From: Mesorhizobium sp. STM 4661
GTDB taxonomy: Bacteria > Pseudomonadota > Alphaproteobacteria > Rhizobiales > Rhizobiaceae
Assembly: GCF_000359125.1 (NCBI RefSeq)
Contig: NZ_CAAF010000038.1
Coordinates: 62,001 to 126,000 of the forward strand
Reading direction: 5' to 3'
DNA length: 64,000 nt
Shown here piece after piece: positions 1 through 7,704 of the stretch. The notes beneath the pieces are model-generated. The model ran no database searches, was not told where the DNA came from, and worked only from the letters and a program-made list of their open reading frames with translations. The position numbers were made by a program, and so were the translations under genes. Every line of letters begins with the position of its first letter. Within the stretch, counting starts at the first letter, position 1.

Positions 1-48
1 GTTCGGCCGCCACGGCGCCAACCGCATCGTCGACATTGCTCCGCAAAG

Positions 49-121
49 GACCGTCAGCGCTTGGCTGGGGCGCCAGGATTCGAACCTGGGAATGTCGGTA
101 CCAAAAACCGATGCCTTACCA
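49..121. repeat. Left copy of 73-bp direct repeat (att-like, over tRNA-Gln)
   Basis: The sequence from gaccgtcagcgc to gccttacca is identical to 13213-13285 in the same orientation. It covers the 3' flank and about three quarters of a minus-strand tRNA-Gln. After it the two copies diverge but remain tRNA-like. Long direct repeats over the 3' part of a tRNA gene are the usual footprint of site-specific integration of a genomic island. This copy is the left boundary of the 13-kb segment. Confidence 0.8.
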
Positions 122-137
122 TTTGGGCGATGCCCCA
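62..137 (-). tRNA. tRNA-Gln (UUG), imperfect copy at the left island boundary
   Basis: Read on the minus strand this folds as a tRNA with anticodon stem tcggt/accga, loop ttttggt and anticodon UUG. CCA is encoded. It matches the copy at 13226-13300 except in the 5' portion. There the acceptor strand reads tggggca against cgcccca, giving an A-C mismatch at the last pair, and the D loop is one base longer. It may be a hybrid made by recombination inside the identical block. Whether it is functional is uncertain. Confidence 0.7.
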
Positions 138-207
138 GCGGATGGAACGTGACGGTAGTCGCGAAAGTGCCGTAGAGTCGCACGGCGATTGAGGCGCCGT
201 CTTGCGC

Positions 208-840
208 TCATGCCTGTGCCTCGCCACGTCGCCAGTAGGAGACGGCCAGATGCTCATGCTTCTTCAGGCAGCGTATTTGGCGCCGATGGCTTCGGATGGC
301 GCGGAAAGCGTCGTATTCGCATCCCACCCACGCATGGACCGACGAATGGCTGTCGGGGAATCGGGCTTGCTCCACGGCCTGCCTCGACATCGCCCCGGCT
401 TCGGCGCCATTCCGGCAAAGCCACTTGACCTCAATGTCTGCATTGCTCGCGATCGGCTGGATTTCTCGCTCGTCCGCCACCTCGATGAATGCTTCTCCAC
501 ATGCGTTTCGTGGCAACGCTTCAAGCATCCGGGCAATCGCCGGCAGCGCCGTTTCGTCGCCGGCGAAAAGATGCCAGTCCGCCTCCGTCATGCCCCCCGC
601 CACCCGGACCGACGACGCCCACGCGGTCGCCGGAGCGTGCTGTCTCGGCAAAGGCGGATCCGGGACCGGCGTCGGCATGCAGCACGAAGTCGATGTCCAG
701 CGTTGCTTTTTGAACATCGAGCGCACGCACGGTGTATTTGCGGTAGGACGGCCGGTGCTCCGGGTTCTGCCATTGCATCAGCCCGTTTGGGCCGATCCCT
801 GCCGGTAATATGCGTCCAGATGGTCGTACCGACAATGTCC
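208..840 (-). pseudogene. Siderophore-interacting (SIP/ViuB-like) FAD-binding protein, broken
   Basis: The minus strand carries recognisable pieces of a siderophore-interacting ferric reductase split over frames. The FAD-domain part (about 521-790) has MQWQNPEHRP, YTVRALD and IDFVLHADAGPGS, followed by a GDRVGVVGPGG motif. The SIP C-terminal part (208 to about 590) has DWHLFAGDETALPAIARML, FPDSHSSVHAWVGCEYDAF and a closing SYWRRGE. The two pieces are in different frames with the change near 590-600, and a further frame change near 800 separates a piece reading GTTIWTHI. The N terminus is lost near the methyltransferase start. Such proteins release iron from ferri-siderophores, but this copy cannot be made intact. 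Confidence 0.75.
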
Positions 841-935
841 TTGAATACGGCTCTATAGACGATGGCATCATCCAGATAGATGTCAGGGAAGCGTCACGCT
901 ACGTGTATGATGATGGCGGATGGAGGGACATAGAA

Positions 936-1799
936 TTGCAACGATCGGGCGCCTGTCCAGTCTGCCGGACCAATGCCGGTCCGGTGGCGTTGCGCGAAGG
1001 CGAGTACAGCGGCCGGCAGTGTGCGTGCGGGGTTATCTATATCGATCCGCTGCCGGCCCATCTGGCGGACGCGACGATCGATCATCACCACCGTGTCTAT
1101 TATTCCGCACCGGCGCGTGCGCGAGTCGGTTGGGTGAAGGCATTCACGAGGCGTGGACGGCTGCTTGAGATCGGCTGCGGCGACGGCGAGTTCACCGCGG
1201 CGGCGATCCGGGCCGGTTTTACGGTCGAGGCGGTTGAGCCGTCCGACGAGCGCGCCACGCGCGTCGAACGCACGCTGGGCATCACGGTGGAGCGCGCGCT
1301 GATCGAAGACAGCCGTCTGCCCGAAGGGCGCTACGACACCACCTTCCATGTCGATCTGCTGAGTCACTTCCCCGATCCGGTGGCGGCGCTAAGGGCGATC
1401 GCCGCGAAGGTGGCGCCTGGCGGCACGGTCTGCTTCGAGGTCGGGCTGTTTTCCAACCTGTCGCCTTTCTGGCAGCGCCTTGTCGGGCGGCCGAACATGC
1501 CGACGCATATGTGGTTCTTCGATGCGCCGGCCATCGAGCACTTGCTGGACGCAGCCGGGCTGAAGCTGATCGCGATGCGACGCTATCCGGTCGGGCTTTC
1601 GACCGCGCTTAGTACGGTGCTGGGCAGCCGGCGCGTCGCAGCGGCACCGGACAGCCACGCCCCTCTAGCGCAGGGCTGGGCGGCCGCGCCTTACTACCGG
1701 CTGCACATGTTCCTGCGCTACGGGATAGGTCGGTGGCTCCCGATGGGCGGCCCGCAGACCGCGTTCGTCGCCGCCCGGCACAAGATCGACAGCGCGTGA
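936..1799 (+). CDS. Zinc-ribbon class I SAM-dependent methyltransferase
   Basis: The 287-residue product starts with a small Cys cluster (CPVC near residue 7, CACG near 29) typical of the zinc ribbon in front of Methyltransf_23-type sugar methyltransferases. SAM motif I is LLEIGCGDGEF, followed by an acidic VEAVEPSD strand and the motif VDLLSHFPDP. I chose the TTG at 936 because GGAGGG lies 8 bases upstream. An in-frame ATG at 810 would add 42 residues that overlap the SIP pseudogene. The stop overlaps the start of the next glycosyltransferase (TGATG), so the genes are probably co-translated. Its likely role is C-, N- or O-methylation of a sugar or cyclitol; the substrate is unknown. Confidence 0.8.
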   Translation: MQRSGACPVCRTNAGPVALREGEYSGRQCACGVIYIDPLPAHLADATIDHHHRVYYSAPARARVGWVKAFTRRGRLLEIGCGDGEFTAAAIRAGFTVEAVEPSDERATRVERTLGITVERALIEDSRLPEGRYDTTFHVDLLSHFPDPVAALRAIAAKVAPGGTVCFEVGLFSNLSPFWQRLVGRPNMPTHMWFFDAPAIEHLLDAAGLKLIAMRRYPVGLSTALSTVLGSRRVAAAPDSHAPLAQGWAAAPYYRLHMFLRYGIGRWLPMGGPQTAFVAARHKIDSA

Positions 1800-2992
1800 T
1801 GCGCAAGCTACGCCGCATCATCGTCGTCGTCACCGCGCTGCCGCGCTGGATCTCCGATTTCAACCATGTCAGCACCGCGTTGGCCGAGGCGGGCCACGCC
1901 GTGGAGGTGTGGTCGCCGGACGACAACGGGCTCGCCACAGCCGGCTGGGATTCAAGGCCGGCGATCGATGCCGCACGCGACGCGCTGGCGCCAGGCGTCG
2001 CGACGCGGACCATGCCGTTTTCGCGCAATCGCGGGCGGCCGAGCCTCTTGAGGCTGGCGCGCGCCAGCTTGATGGCGGCGCGCGCGGCGCTGTTCAGCCC
2101 GGGCAGTGTGTTCATCCTGTGGTCGGCACTGTCGATCATGCTGGCCGGGCCGTGGGTCCGGCTCGGCAACCGGCATGCCATCTATCTGGTCACCGGACTG
2201 GGCGCGTGCTTCTCAGTGTCGCAGCGCGACAGCCTGACGACGCGGCTGATCTGTATTGTCTATCGCTTCGTCTTCGCTAGCCGGCGCGCGATCGTCATCG
2301 TCCACAATCACGAGGACAAGGCCGAACTGATCAGGCGCACCGGCGTCGCACGGGACCGCGTGATCGTCACCGGCGGCTGCGGCGTCATGCCGGAGGACTT
2401 CCCCTACAAGCAAGCGCGCGCGGTCGGCGCGCGGCCGACGATACTCGTTCCCGGGCGACTGTTGCGCGACAAGGGCGTGCTGGACGCGGCCGCCGCGTCG
2501 GGCATCCTGTCCGAACGGGGCGTGGCGCATCGCATGGTGTTCACCTCGAACCCGATGAGCGGCCGCGCCGACGCGCTGACGGAAGCGGAACTGGCGCGGG
2601 CGCGCTCCTATCCCGATGTGGCGTTCATCGGGTACCAGCCGAGCATCACCGCGCTGTATGCCGGGGCGGACATCGCCTGTATCCCATCCTGGTATCGCGA
2701 GGGATTGCAGACCGCCTTGCTCGAATCCGCGTCCTCGGGGTGCCCGATCGTCGCGTGCGACAATGTCGGGGTGCGCGATTTCCTGCGACCCGAAATCGAC
2801 GGACTGCTCGTGCCGGCGCACGCACCGGCACCGCTGGCCGATGCGCTGGAGCGGATGATCCGCGAACCCGGCCTCGCCGAGCGGCTGCGGACCGCTGCTC
2901 ATGTCCGATTCCTGTCCGGCTTCACCCGGCAGCACATGGTGGAGACGACGCTGGCAGCGATGCGCCGCACCGGCATCGAGACGCCGCTATGA
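1799..2992 (+). CDS. GT4-family glycosyltransferase
   Basis: The 397-residue GT-B protein has an N-terminal Rossmann half (RRIIVVVTALPRWISDFNHV) and a C-terminal donor-binding half with IPSWYREGLQTALLESASSG, the EGLQTALLE E-x7-E signature of retaining GT4 enzymes, then CPIVACDNVGVRDF. It would transfer a sugar from an NDP-sugar to an acceptor in the cytoplasm. The start overlaps the upstream stop by one base. The upstream in-frame ATG at 1733 lies inside the methyltransferase and is rejected. The stop overlaps the next start (ATGA). Within the island it is the obvious enzyme to attach the sugar-like product of the neighbouring genes; donor and acceptor are unknown. Confidence 0.85.
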   Translation: MRKLRRIIVVVTALPRWISDFNHVSTALAEAGHAVEVWSPDDNGLATAGWDSRPAIDAARDALAPGVATRTMPFSRNRGRPSLLRLARASLMAARAALFSPGSVFILWSALSIMLAGPWVRLGNRHAIYLVTGLGACFSVSQRDSLTTRLICIVYRFVFASRRAIVIVHNHEDKAELIRRTGVARDRVIVTGGCGVMPEDFPYKQARAVGARPTILVPGRLLRDKGVLDAAAASGILSERGVAHRMVFTSNPMSGRADALTEAELARARSYPDVAFIGYQPSITALYAGADIACIPSWYREGLQTALLESASSGCPIVACDNVGVRDFLRPEIDGLLVPAHAPAPLADALERMIREPGLAERLRTAAHVRFLSGFTRQHMVETTLAAMRRTGIETPL

Positions 2993-3906
2993 ACGGTGGC
3001 GCATGGACCGGTCTGATCATGGCCGGCGGGCAGGGCGAGCGCATGGCGCGCTCCGGCGTAGTCGGGCGCAAGCCGCTGGTCGAGGTCGGCGGGGTCAGCC
3101 TGCTCGAACGCAACATCTGGATGATGGCGCGTGGCGGATGCCGGCGCATCTTCATCGCGCTGACCCGTGCCGATGCAGCGCGTGAGGCGGACAGGATCGC
3201 CGATTTCGCCGCGCGCGCCGCCGGCATCGGCGTGGCGCTAGCTCCCTTGATCGAGGAAGTGCCGCAGGGCAATTTCGGCGCAGCGACGATGTTGTCGGGC
3301 GACGCCGGCGACGTGCTGGTGGTGTATGCCGACAATCTCACCACGCTCGATCTGGCGGCGCTGGCCGCCGCGCACCGTGCGTCCGGCGCGGCAATGACGC
3401 TGGCGGCACATGACGAGCCGTTCCGTATGCCCTATGGCGCGCTTGAGGTGGACGCGCGCGATCCTGATCTGCTCACCGCCTATCGCGAGAAGCCGGTCTA
3501 TCCGATCCTGGTCGGCAGCGGGCTTGCGGTAGTGACCGCTGCCGCATTGAGCAGCCTGCCGCAGGGCACGCCGCTCGGCCTGGTCGATGCGGCCAACCGG
3601 TTGACGGCTGGTGGGGCGGTGGTGCGGCTATATCGCCACCAGGCTTCATGGATCGACGTTAATGACGCCGCAAAGCTGGCCGCCGCCGAAGCCTTGCTCT
3701 TGGGCGATGCCGCCTTCGAAGCATGGTGGTCGGGGGAAGTCGCGCGCGAGATCCGGGTCGCGGGCGACAATGTAGGCTATGTCTGCGACGCGATGACGGA
3801 AGCCGGCGTGCTGCGCGTCCATGTCGGCGCTGCGAATACGCTCAGTAGCGACGAGCTGCCGGAGCCAGTGCGCCGTCGCCTTGCCGCACGGGGGCACGGG
3901 ACGTGA
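2989..3906 (+). CDS. Sugar nucleotidyltransferase (NTP_transferase family)
   Basis: The 305-residue protein has the pyrophosphorylase signature GLIMAGGQGERMA then GRKPLVEV (Lys near residue 28), and a metal-binding VVYADNLT near 107-113. The later YREKP and SGLAVV segments match the glucose-1-phosphate nucleotidyltransferase fold. It should activate a sugar or cyclitol 1-phosphate with NTP. The last ~60 residues go beyond the catalytic core and I do not recognise them. ATG overlaps the upstream stop, and the stop overlaps a GTG start downstream. By context it may activate the product of the cyclase/kinase block at 6116-12007. That link is inference; in the validamycin pathway ValB plays the equivalent part. 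Confidence 0.8.
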   Translation: MNGGAWTGLIMAGGQGERMARSGVVGRKPLVEVGGVSLLERNIWMMARGGCRRIFIALTRADAAREADRIADFAARAAGIGVALAPLIEEVPQGNFGAATMLSGDAGDVLVVYADNLTTLDLAALAAAHRASGAAMTLAAHDEPFRMPYGALEVDARDPDLLTAYREKPVYPILVGSGLAVVTAAALSSLPQGTPLGLVDAANRLTAGGAVVRLYRHQASWIDVNDAAKLAAAEALLLGDAAFEAWWSGEVAREIRVAGDNVGYVCDAMTEAGVLRVHVGAANTLSSDELPEPVRRRLAARGHGT

Positions 3907-4781
3907 TCGGCATCACCGGCGCAAACGGCTTTATCGGCCGGGCGGTGCTGCGCCGGATCGGCGAGGATGCGTGCGTGGCGCATGTCGGCCCGATCGACGG
4001 GGAAGCGGGAGCGATCGACATTTGCGACCAGCCGGCGCTGGAGGCGCTGTTCGCCGGGATCGTCACCATCGTTCATCTTGCCGGGCCCAGTGCCGTCGCG
4101 GCCTCGTTCAACGCGCCGGCGGCATTCGCCCGCGCGCATGTCTTGGGCACGGCGACGTTGCTCGCCGCCGCCGAGCGGATCGGCGTGCGGCGCTTCGTCC
4201 ATGTGTCGTCGGCCGAGGTCTATGGTCGCCCGGACACCGCGTGCGTACCGGAGAGCGCGCAGCTCCTGCCACTTTCGCCTTATGGCGCGGCAAAGGCGGC
4301 GGCAGAGCAACTCGTCTCGGGTGCGGTGCGGCGAGGGGCGCTGGAGTCGGCAATCATTGTACGGCCCTTCTCGGTCTACGGCCCGGGGATGCGCGCGAAC
4401 GGGCTGGTCGGCCGGCTGGCGGCGCAGGCGCGTCTGCGACAGCCGATGCGCGTCTTCTCGGCCGATACGACGCGCGATTACGTGCATGTCGACGATCTGG
4501 CGCGGGGATTGCTGTTGGCCGCCGCGCGCGACGAACCGGGGCTCCTTACGCTCAACATGGCCTCCGGCACCGGGACCGACGTCGCCACGCTCGCCGCTGC
4601 CTTCGCGAGGATCGGCGGCGGGCCGGACGCGCTGATCGTCGAGGGACAGAGCGACCGATCGCGCGCGTTCGACATCGCGCATCTCGTTGCCGACGTGTCG
4701 CTGGCGCGCGAGACGCTTGGCTGGCGAGCGGAGGTCGCCCTGGCCGATGGCGTTCGCGATTGCCTGGGTGAGATGGCGTGA
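3903..4781 (+). CDS. NAD-dependent epimerase/dehydratase (extended SDR)
   Basis: The 292-residue product starts with the cofactor motif GITGANGFIGRAVL. It has a catalytic SSAEVYG...SPYGAAK arrangement (Ser, Tyr-x3-Lys, near residues 100 and 125) and DYVHVDDLARGLL. The GTG start overlaps the upstream stop, and the stop overlaps the next GTG start. It is slightly short for the NDP-sugar epimerase/dehydratase family but complete. It probably works on the nucleotide-activated sugar made by the preceding gene, as a C4 or C2 epimerase, 4,6-dehydratase or 4-reductase. Sequence alone does not decide between these. Confidence 0.8.
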   Translation: MIGITGANGFIGRAVLRRIGEDACVAHVGPIDGEAGAIDICDQPALEALFAGIVTIVHLAGPSAVAASFNAPAAFARAHVLGTATLLAAAERIGVRRFVHVSSAEVYGRPDTACVPESAQLLPLSPYGAAKAAAEQLVSGAVRRGALESAIIVRPFSVYGPGMRANGLVGRLAAQARLRQPMRVFSADTTRDYVHVDDLARGLLLAAARDEPGLLTLNMASGTGTDVATLAAAFARIGGGPDALIVEGQSDRSRAFDIAHLVADVSLARETLGWRAEVALADGVRDCLGEMA

Positions 4782-5776
4782 CGCGGACGATACTGGTCAC
4801 CGGCGCACAAGGGTTCATCGGCCGCTATCTGGTGCGCGCTTTGTGTGATCGCGGCGATTGCCGGGTGGTCGGCGCAGGCCGCTCGCCGGGCAATACGACA
4901 CGCTTCACGCACAATATCCACCCCGGCGGTGGCGAGCGCGCCGCGCCGCTGCCAAATGCTCTGGTGCACGACGGGCCGAATTATGCCTATGTCGCCACCG
5001 ATCTGTCGGATGCGGCGGCAGCGGCGCGGCTGATCGCAGAAACGGCGCCTGACATCGTCTTCCATCTCGCCGGATCGCTGCGCGACGAACCGTTCGAGCG
5101 GCTTGTGACCAACAACATTGTCGTCACGCGCTATCTCTGCGATGCGCTGGCGGCGCAGGGCGCGGTGCTTGTGCTGGGATCCTCGGGCTCAATCTATGGC
5201 GAACTTGGCGGTGAGGGCTTGCCGCTGGTCGAAACTGGCGCGACCGAGCCGATCGACCTATATGCCGCGACCAAGCGCACCAGCGAGGACATCGTGCGGA
5301 TCGCAACGCGCGCGGGAAGGATCGACGGCCGCGTGGCGCGCATCTTCAACGTCGTCGGTCCGGGCCAGGAGGAGCGCCATGTCGCCGGCCGCATCGCCAG
5401 CCAACTCACTGAGCTAAGGGTAGGACGCCGCAATGGCATCGCCCTCGGTCCGCTGACCGCGCGGCGCGACTTCATCGACGTGCGCGACGTGGCGAGTGCA
5501 CTGGTCGCGATCGGCTTCGCCGGGGCCGACGATATTTTCTATAACGTCGCCTCAGGGTGCGAGACGCAGATCGCCACCATCTACGGTCTGCTCGTCGCCG
5601 CGGCTGGGATTGCCGATCCGACGCTGACGCAATTGCCGGGACGGGCGGTGGATATCGGGCGGCAGGTGGTCGATGTCAGCAGGCTGCGCGCGCTCGGCTG
5701 GCAGCCCCGTGTCGATCTTCCGCAGAGCCTCGGCGACGTGATGCACTATTATCTCGAACTAGAGACCAAAGCGTGA
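4778..5776 (+). CDS. NAD-dependent SDR, GDP-4-keto-6-deoxyhexose reductase-like
   Basis: The 332-residue extended SDR has TILVTGAQGFIGRYLV at the N terminus, then GSSGSIYGELG, and YAATKRTSEDI as the Tyr-x3-Lys pair. ARIFNVVGPGQ and RRDFIDVRDV follow. This layout is seen in RMD/GMER-type reductases and dTDP-hexose reductases. A GTG start overlaps the upstream stop (GTGA). It closes the first translationally coupled block of the island, and a 339-bp gap follows. A role in finishing an NDP-6-deoxysugar or an NDP-cyclitol is plausible; the exact reaction is not shown by the sequence. Confidence 0.8.
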   Translation: MTRTILVTGAQGFIGRYLVRALCDRGDCRVVGAGRSPGNTTRFTHNIHPGGGERAAPLPNALVHDGPNYAYVATDLSDAAAAARLIAETAPDIVFHLAGSLRDEPFERLVTNNIVVTRYLCDALAAQGAVLVLGSSGSIYGELGGEGLPLVETGATEPIDLYAATKRTSEDIVRIATRAGRIDGRVARIFNVVGPGQEERHVAGRIASQLTELRVGRRNGIALGPLTARRDFIDVRDVASALVAIGFAGADDIFYNVASGCETQIATIYGLLVAAAGIADPTLTQLPGRAVDIGRQVVDVSRLRALGWQPRVDLPQSLGDVMHYYLELETKA

Positions 5777-6115
5777 CGGTGGGACACGCTGGCTAGTCGT
5801 TCGCAAATCCAAAACTGGCGAGCCTCGGGCGGGACCATCTTTTTTGTAGCGCGCGGCGCGCCGTACAAGGAAGTCCAAGAAGGGTGCAGCGGATTTGAAG
5901 ACCGCAATTTCGACCCAGTTGGTGGTGGCGTCCACCCGCAATAGGGAATCAAAGTATTGGGCACGCGGCTGGCAGCCAGAAAAGCAGTCCTTGCTGTGAT
6001 GATATGTGATCATACGTTCAATAAAGGTTTTGTCGCTTGCGAGTTTTCAGTTTCACTTCCAACGAACCGGCGCATCGGTCGAACAGATGAAGCCGAATAA
6101 GTTCATACACAGTAT
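5777..6115. other. Intergenic gap between the two island blocks
   Basis: This 339-bp stretch is less GC-rich than its left neighbour. It holds no convincing gene. An 84-codon minus-strand frame (5759-6013) shows no family motif and no good start. The gap is the only place in the island where a promoter for the cyclase operon could lie, but no clear -35/-10 pair was found. Confidence 0.5.
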
Positions 6116-7420
6116 ATGGTTGAGAATGCGGAGCGACGTTTTGCTGAGATGCTCTCAAGCATGCCGGTGAGTTGTTCTGCCCGAACATCGGGTTCAATCA
6201 TGTGGATACCCACCCCAGAGCAGCTTTCCCTTCGGTCTTCGCGTGACCACACCTTCAATGTCGCTCTGTTTGAGGGTCTCCACTCGTCGGATTTCTGTGA
6301 GTGGATCGAGGCCCACACTCGTAATCGGACTGTGCTGGCGGTCACCACCCCTACTGTCGAGAGGCTCTATGGCAACGAGATCCGTGCAGCCTTCGCAAGC
6401 GTCGGTTTGAAGCCGTCCTGGCTCGTGTTGAACTGCACCGAGCGGACGAAGACCATAGAATCCGTGTTGACCGTCTGTCGCGCAGCCTCAGACGCCGAGA
6501 TTGATCGCCGGGGTGCGTTGGTGGCGATCGGAGGTGGCGTCTGCTCAGATATCGTTACGCTGGCGGCTTCGATGCTACGCCGGAGTTTGTCTCACCTTCG
6601 TATCCCCACCACCTTGATTGGGCAGGTCGATGCCGGAATCGGACTAAAAGGTGGCGTGAATTTCGGAGAAGGCAAGAACTACCTTGGTTGTTTCCACCCA
6701 CCAGAAGCTGTCGCGGTGATCCCGTCATTGCTCAAGACCCTAGGCGTCGATACGGTCAGGCAGGGGGTGGCCGAGATGATCAAGGTTGCCTGTACCTCCG
6801 ACACAGATCTCTTCCGCATGATCGAAGAGGCTCGCGGAGGTGGGCTGCAGTCTTGGGTCCTCAACGGCGACTCGTTGGCTCACGAGCCCATCCAGCGGGC
6901 CATCGCCGCCATGCTGGGAGAGCTTTCGAAGAACCCCTTCGAGTTTACATCCTACGAGAGGGCGGTAGATTTGGGTCACACGATCGCCCACCCGCTTGAA
7001 GCTTCGACCCACTACGAACTCCACCACGGCTTTGCCGTCGCGATCGACCTCGCTTTTTCCAGCGTCGTTGGTTGGCACCTCGGTTGGCTCAGGGAGGAAA
7101 CGGCCCTGCGCATAGTGGATCTGCTGGTATCGGTTGGCTTGCCGGTCTGGCACGAGCATCTGAACGAAGACTTGGTCTCGAGATCGTTCCGGGCCGCCGC
7201 CAAGCATCGGGGCGGCAGTATTAACATGGTGGTGCCAACTGACCTTGGCCGCTATCGCTTCCTCAAGCGGGAAGATCAATGTCCGCCGGGACTGATACTC
7301 GAGGTTCTGGCCTATTTGCGCGCTCGGAGCTGGCAGGAAGGCATGTTCAATAGCGGTACGGCTCAATATGGGGTGGAACTTCCTGCCGAGGGAGATTTGG
7401 CCAGGATTGGCCTGCAATGA
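6116..7420 (+). CDS. Sugar-phosphate cyclase (dehydroquinate synthase / EEVS superfamily)
   Basis: The 434-residue protein belongs to the NAD- and zinc-dependent cyclases that turn a C7 sugar phosphate into a carbocycle. Visible motifs are GGGVCSD (139-145, NAD loop), IPTTL, DAGIGLKGGVNFGEGKN (172-188) and LGxxHPP. Likely zinc ligands are Glu220 (GVAEMIK), His288 (DLGHT) and His304 (HHGFAVA). A KHRGG segment lies near 363. The GVNFxxxKN-LGxxHPP run and ERAVDLGHT resemble 2-epi-5-epi-valiolone synthases. However, the position four after His288 is His292, as in dehydroquinate synthase; as I recall, valiolone synthases have Pro there. It heads a run of overlapped genes and its stop overlaps the next ATG. 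The true start may be ATG 6200, since the first 28 residues lack motifs. Confidence 0.85.
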   Translation: MVENAERRFAEMLSSMPVSCSARTSGSIMWIPTPEQLSLRSSRDHTFNVALFEGLHSSDFCEWIEAHTRNRTVLAVTTPTVERLYGNEIRAAFASVGLKPSWLVLNCTERTKTIESVLTVCRAASDAEIDRRGALVAIGGGVCSDIVTLAASMLRRSLSHLRIPTTLIGQVDAGIGLKGGVNFGEGKNYLGCFHPPEAVAVIPSLLKTLGVDTVRQGVAEMIKVACTSDTDLFRMIEEARGGGLQSWVLNGDSLAHEPIQRAIAAMLGELSKNPFEFTSYERAVDLGHTIAHPLEASTHYELHHGFAVAIDLAFSSVVGWHLGWLREETALRIVDLLVSVGLPVWHEHLNEDLVSRSFRAAAKHRGGSINMVVPTDLGRYRFLKREDQCPPGLILEVLAYLRARSWQEGMFNSGTAQYGVELPAEGDLARIGLQ

Positions 7421-7704
7421 GCGCAGGGCCTTTCCTTTCAAGGCCAAGTCCGGAGCGAGTTTCAGTTTATGGCGACGACGGTCCACTCGTCGGTCGGGTG
7501 TGGGTAGACGGACCAATAACATCGCGCTGCCCGCCGATCATCCATCTCCAGCCCGTCTTCGCCGATCTCGGACCTGGCGCGGGGCGGTTCCCCATTGTTG
7601 AGGCTCTTGCCGGCGAGCCTCTGGCGCTGCCAGTCCGGCGGTGCATAACCGAGGAGGAGACCACCTACGTCACTGCGGCCGTCGGCTCGTCCGGGCAGTC
7701 CTGA
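7417..7704 (+). CDS. Unknown 95-residue protein in the cyclase operon
   Basis: The start overlaps the cyclase stop (ATGA) and the stop overlaps the next ATG by one base, so it is wired into the operon by translational coupling. It has no signal peptide, membrane segment or motif I recognise. The middle is Pro/Gly-rich (ITSRCPPIIHLQPVF), and a Cys is found there and in RRCITEEE. It could be a small accessory or carrier-like protein, or a degenerate domain of a neighbour. The exact fit between two real genes is the main argument that it is expressed. Confidence 0.6.
   Translation: MSAGPFLSRPSPERVSVYGDDGPLVGRVWVDGPITSRCPPIIHLQPVFADLGPGAGRFPIVEALAGEPLALPVRRCITEEETTYVTAAVGSSGQS

Noticed and set aside
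2213..2935. 240-codon minus-strand frame opposite the GT4 gene
   Set aside because: No motif, and the plus strand holds a complete glycosyltransferase.
5759..6013. 84-codon minus-strand frame in the gap between the island blocks
   Set aside because: Possible relic, but no family could be recognised, so no gene is called.
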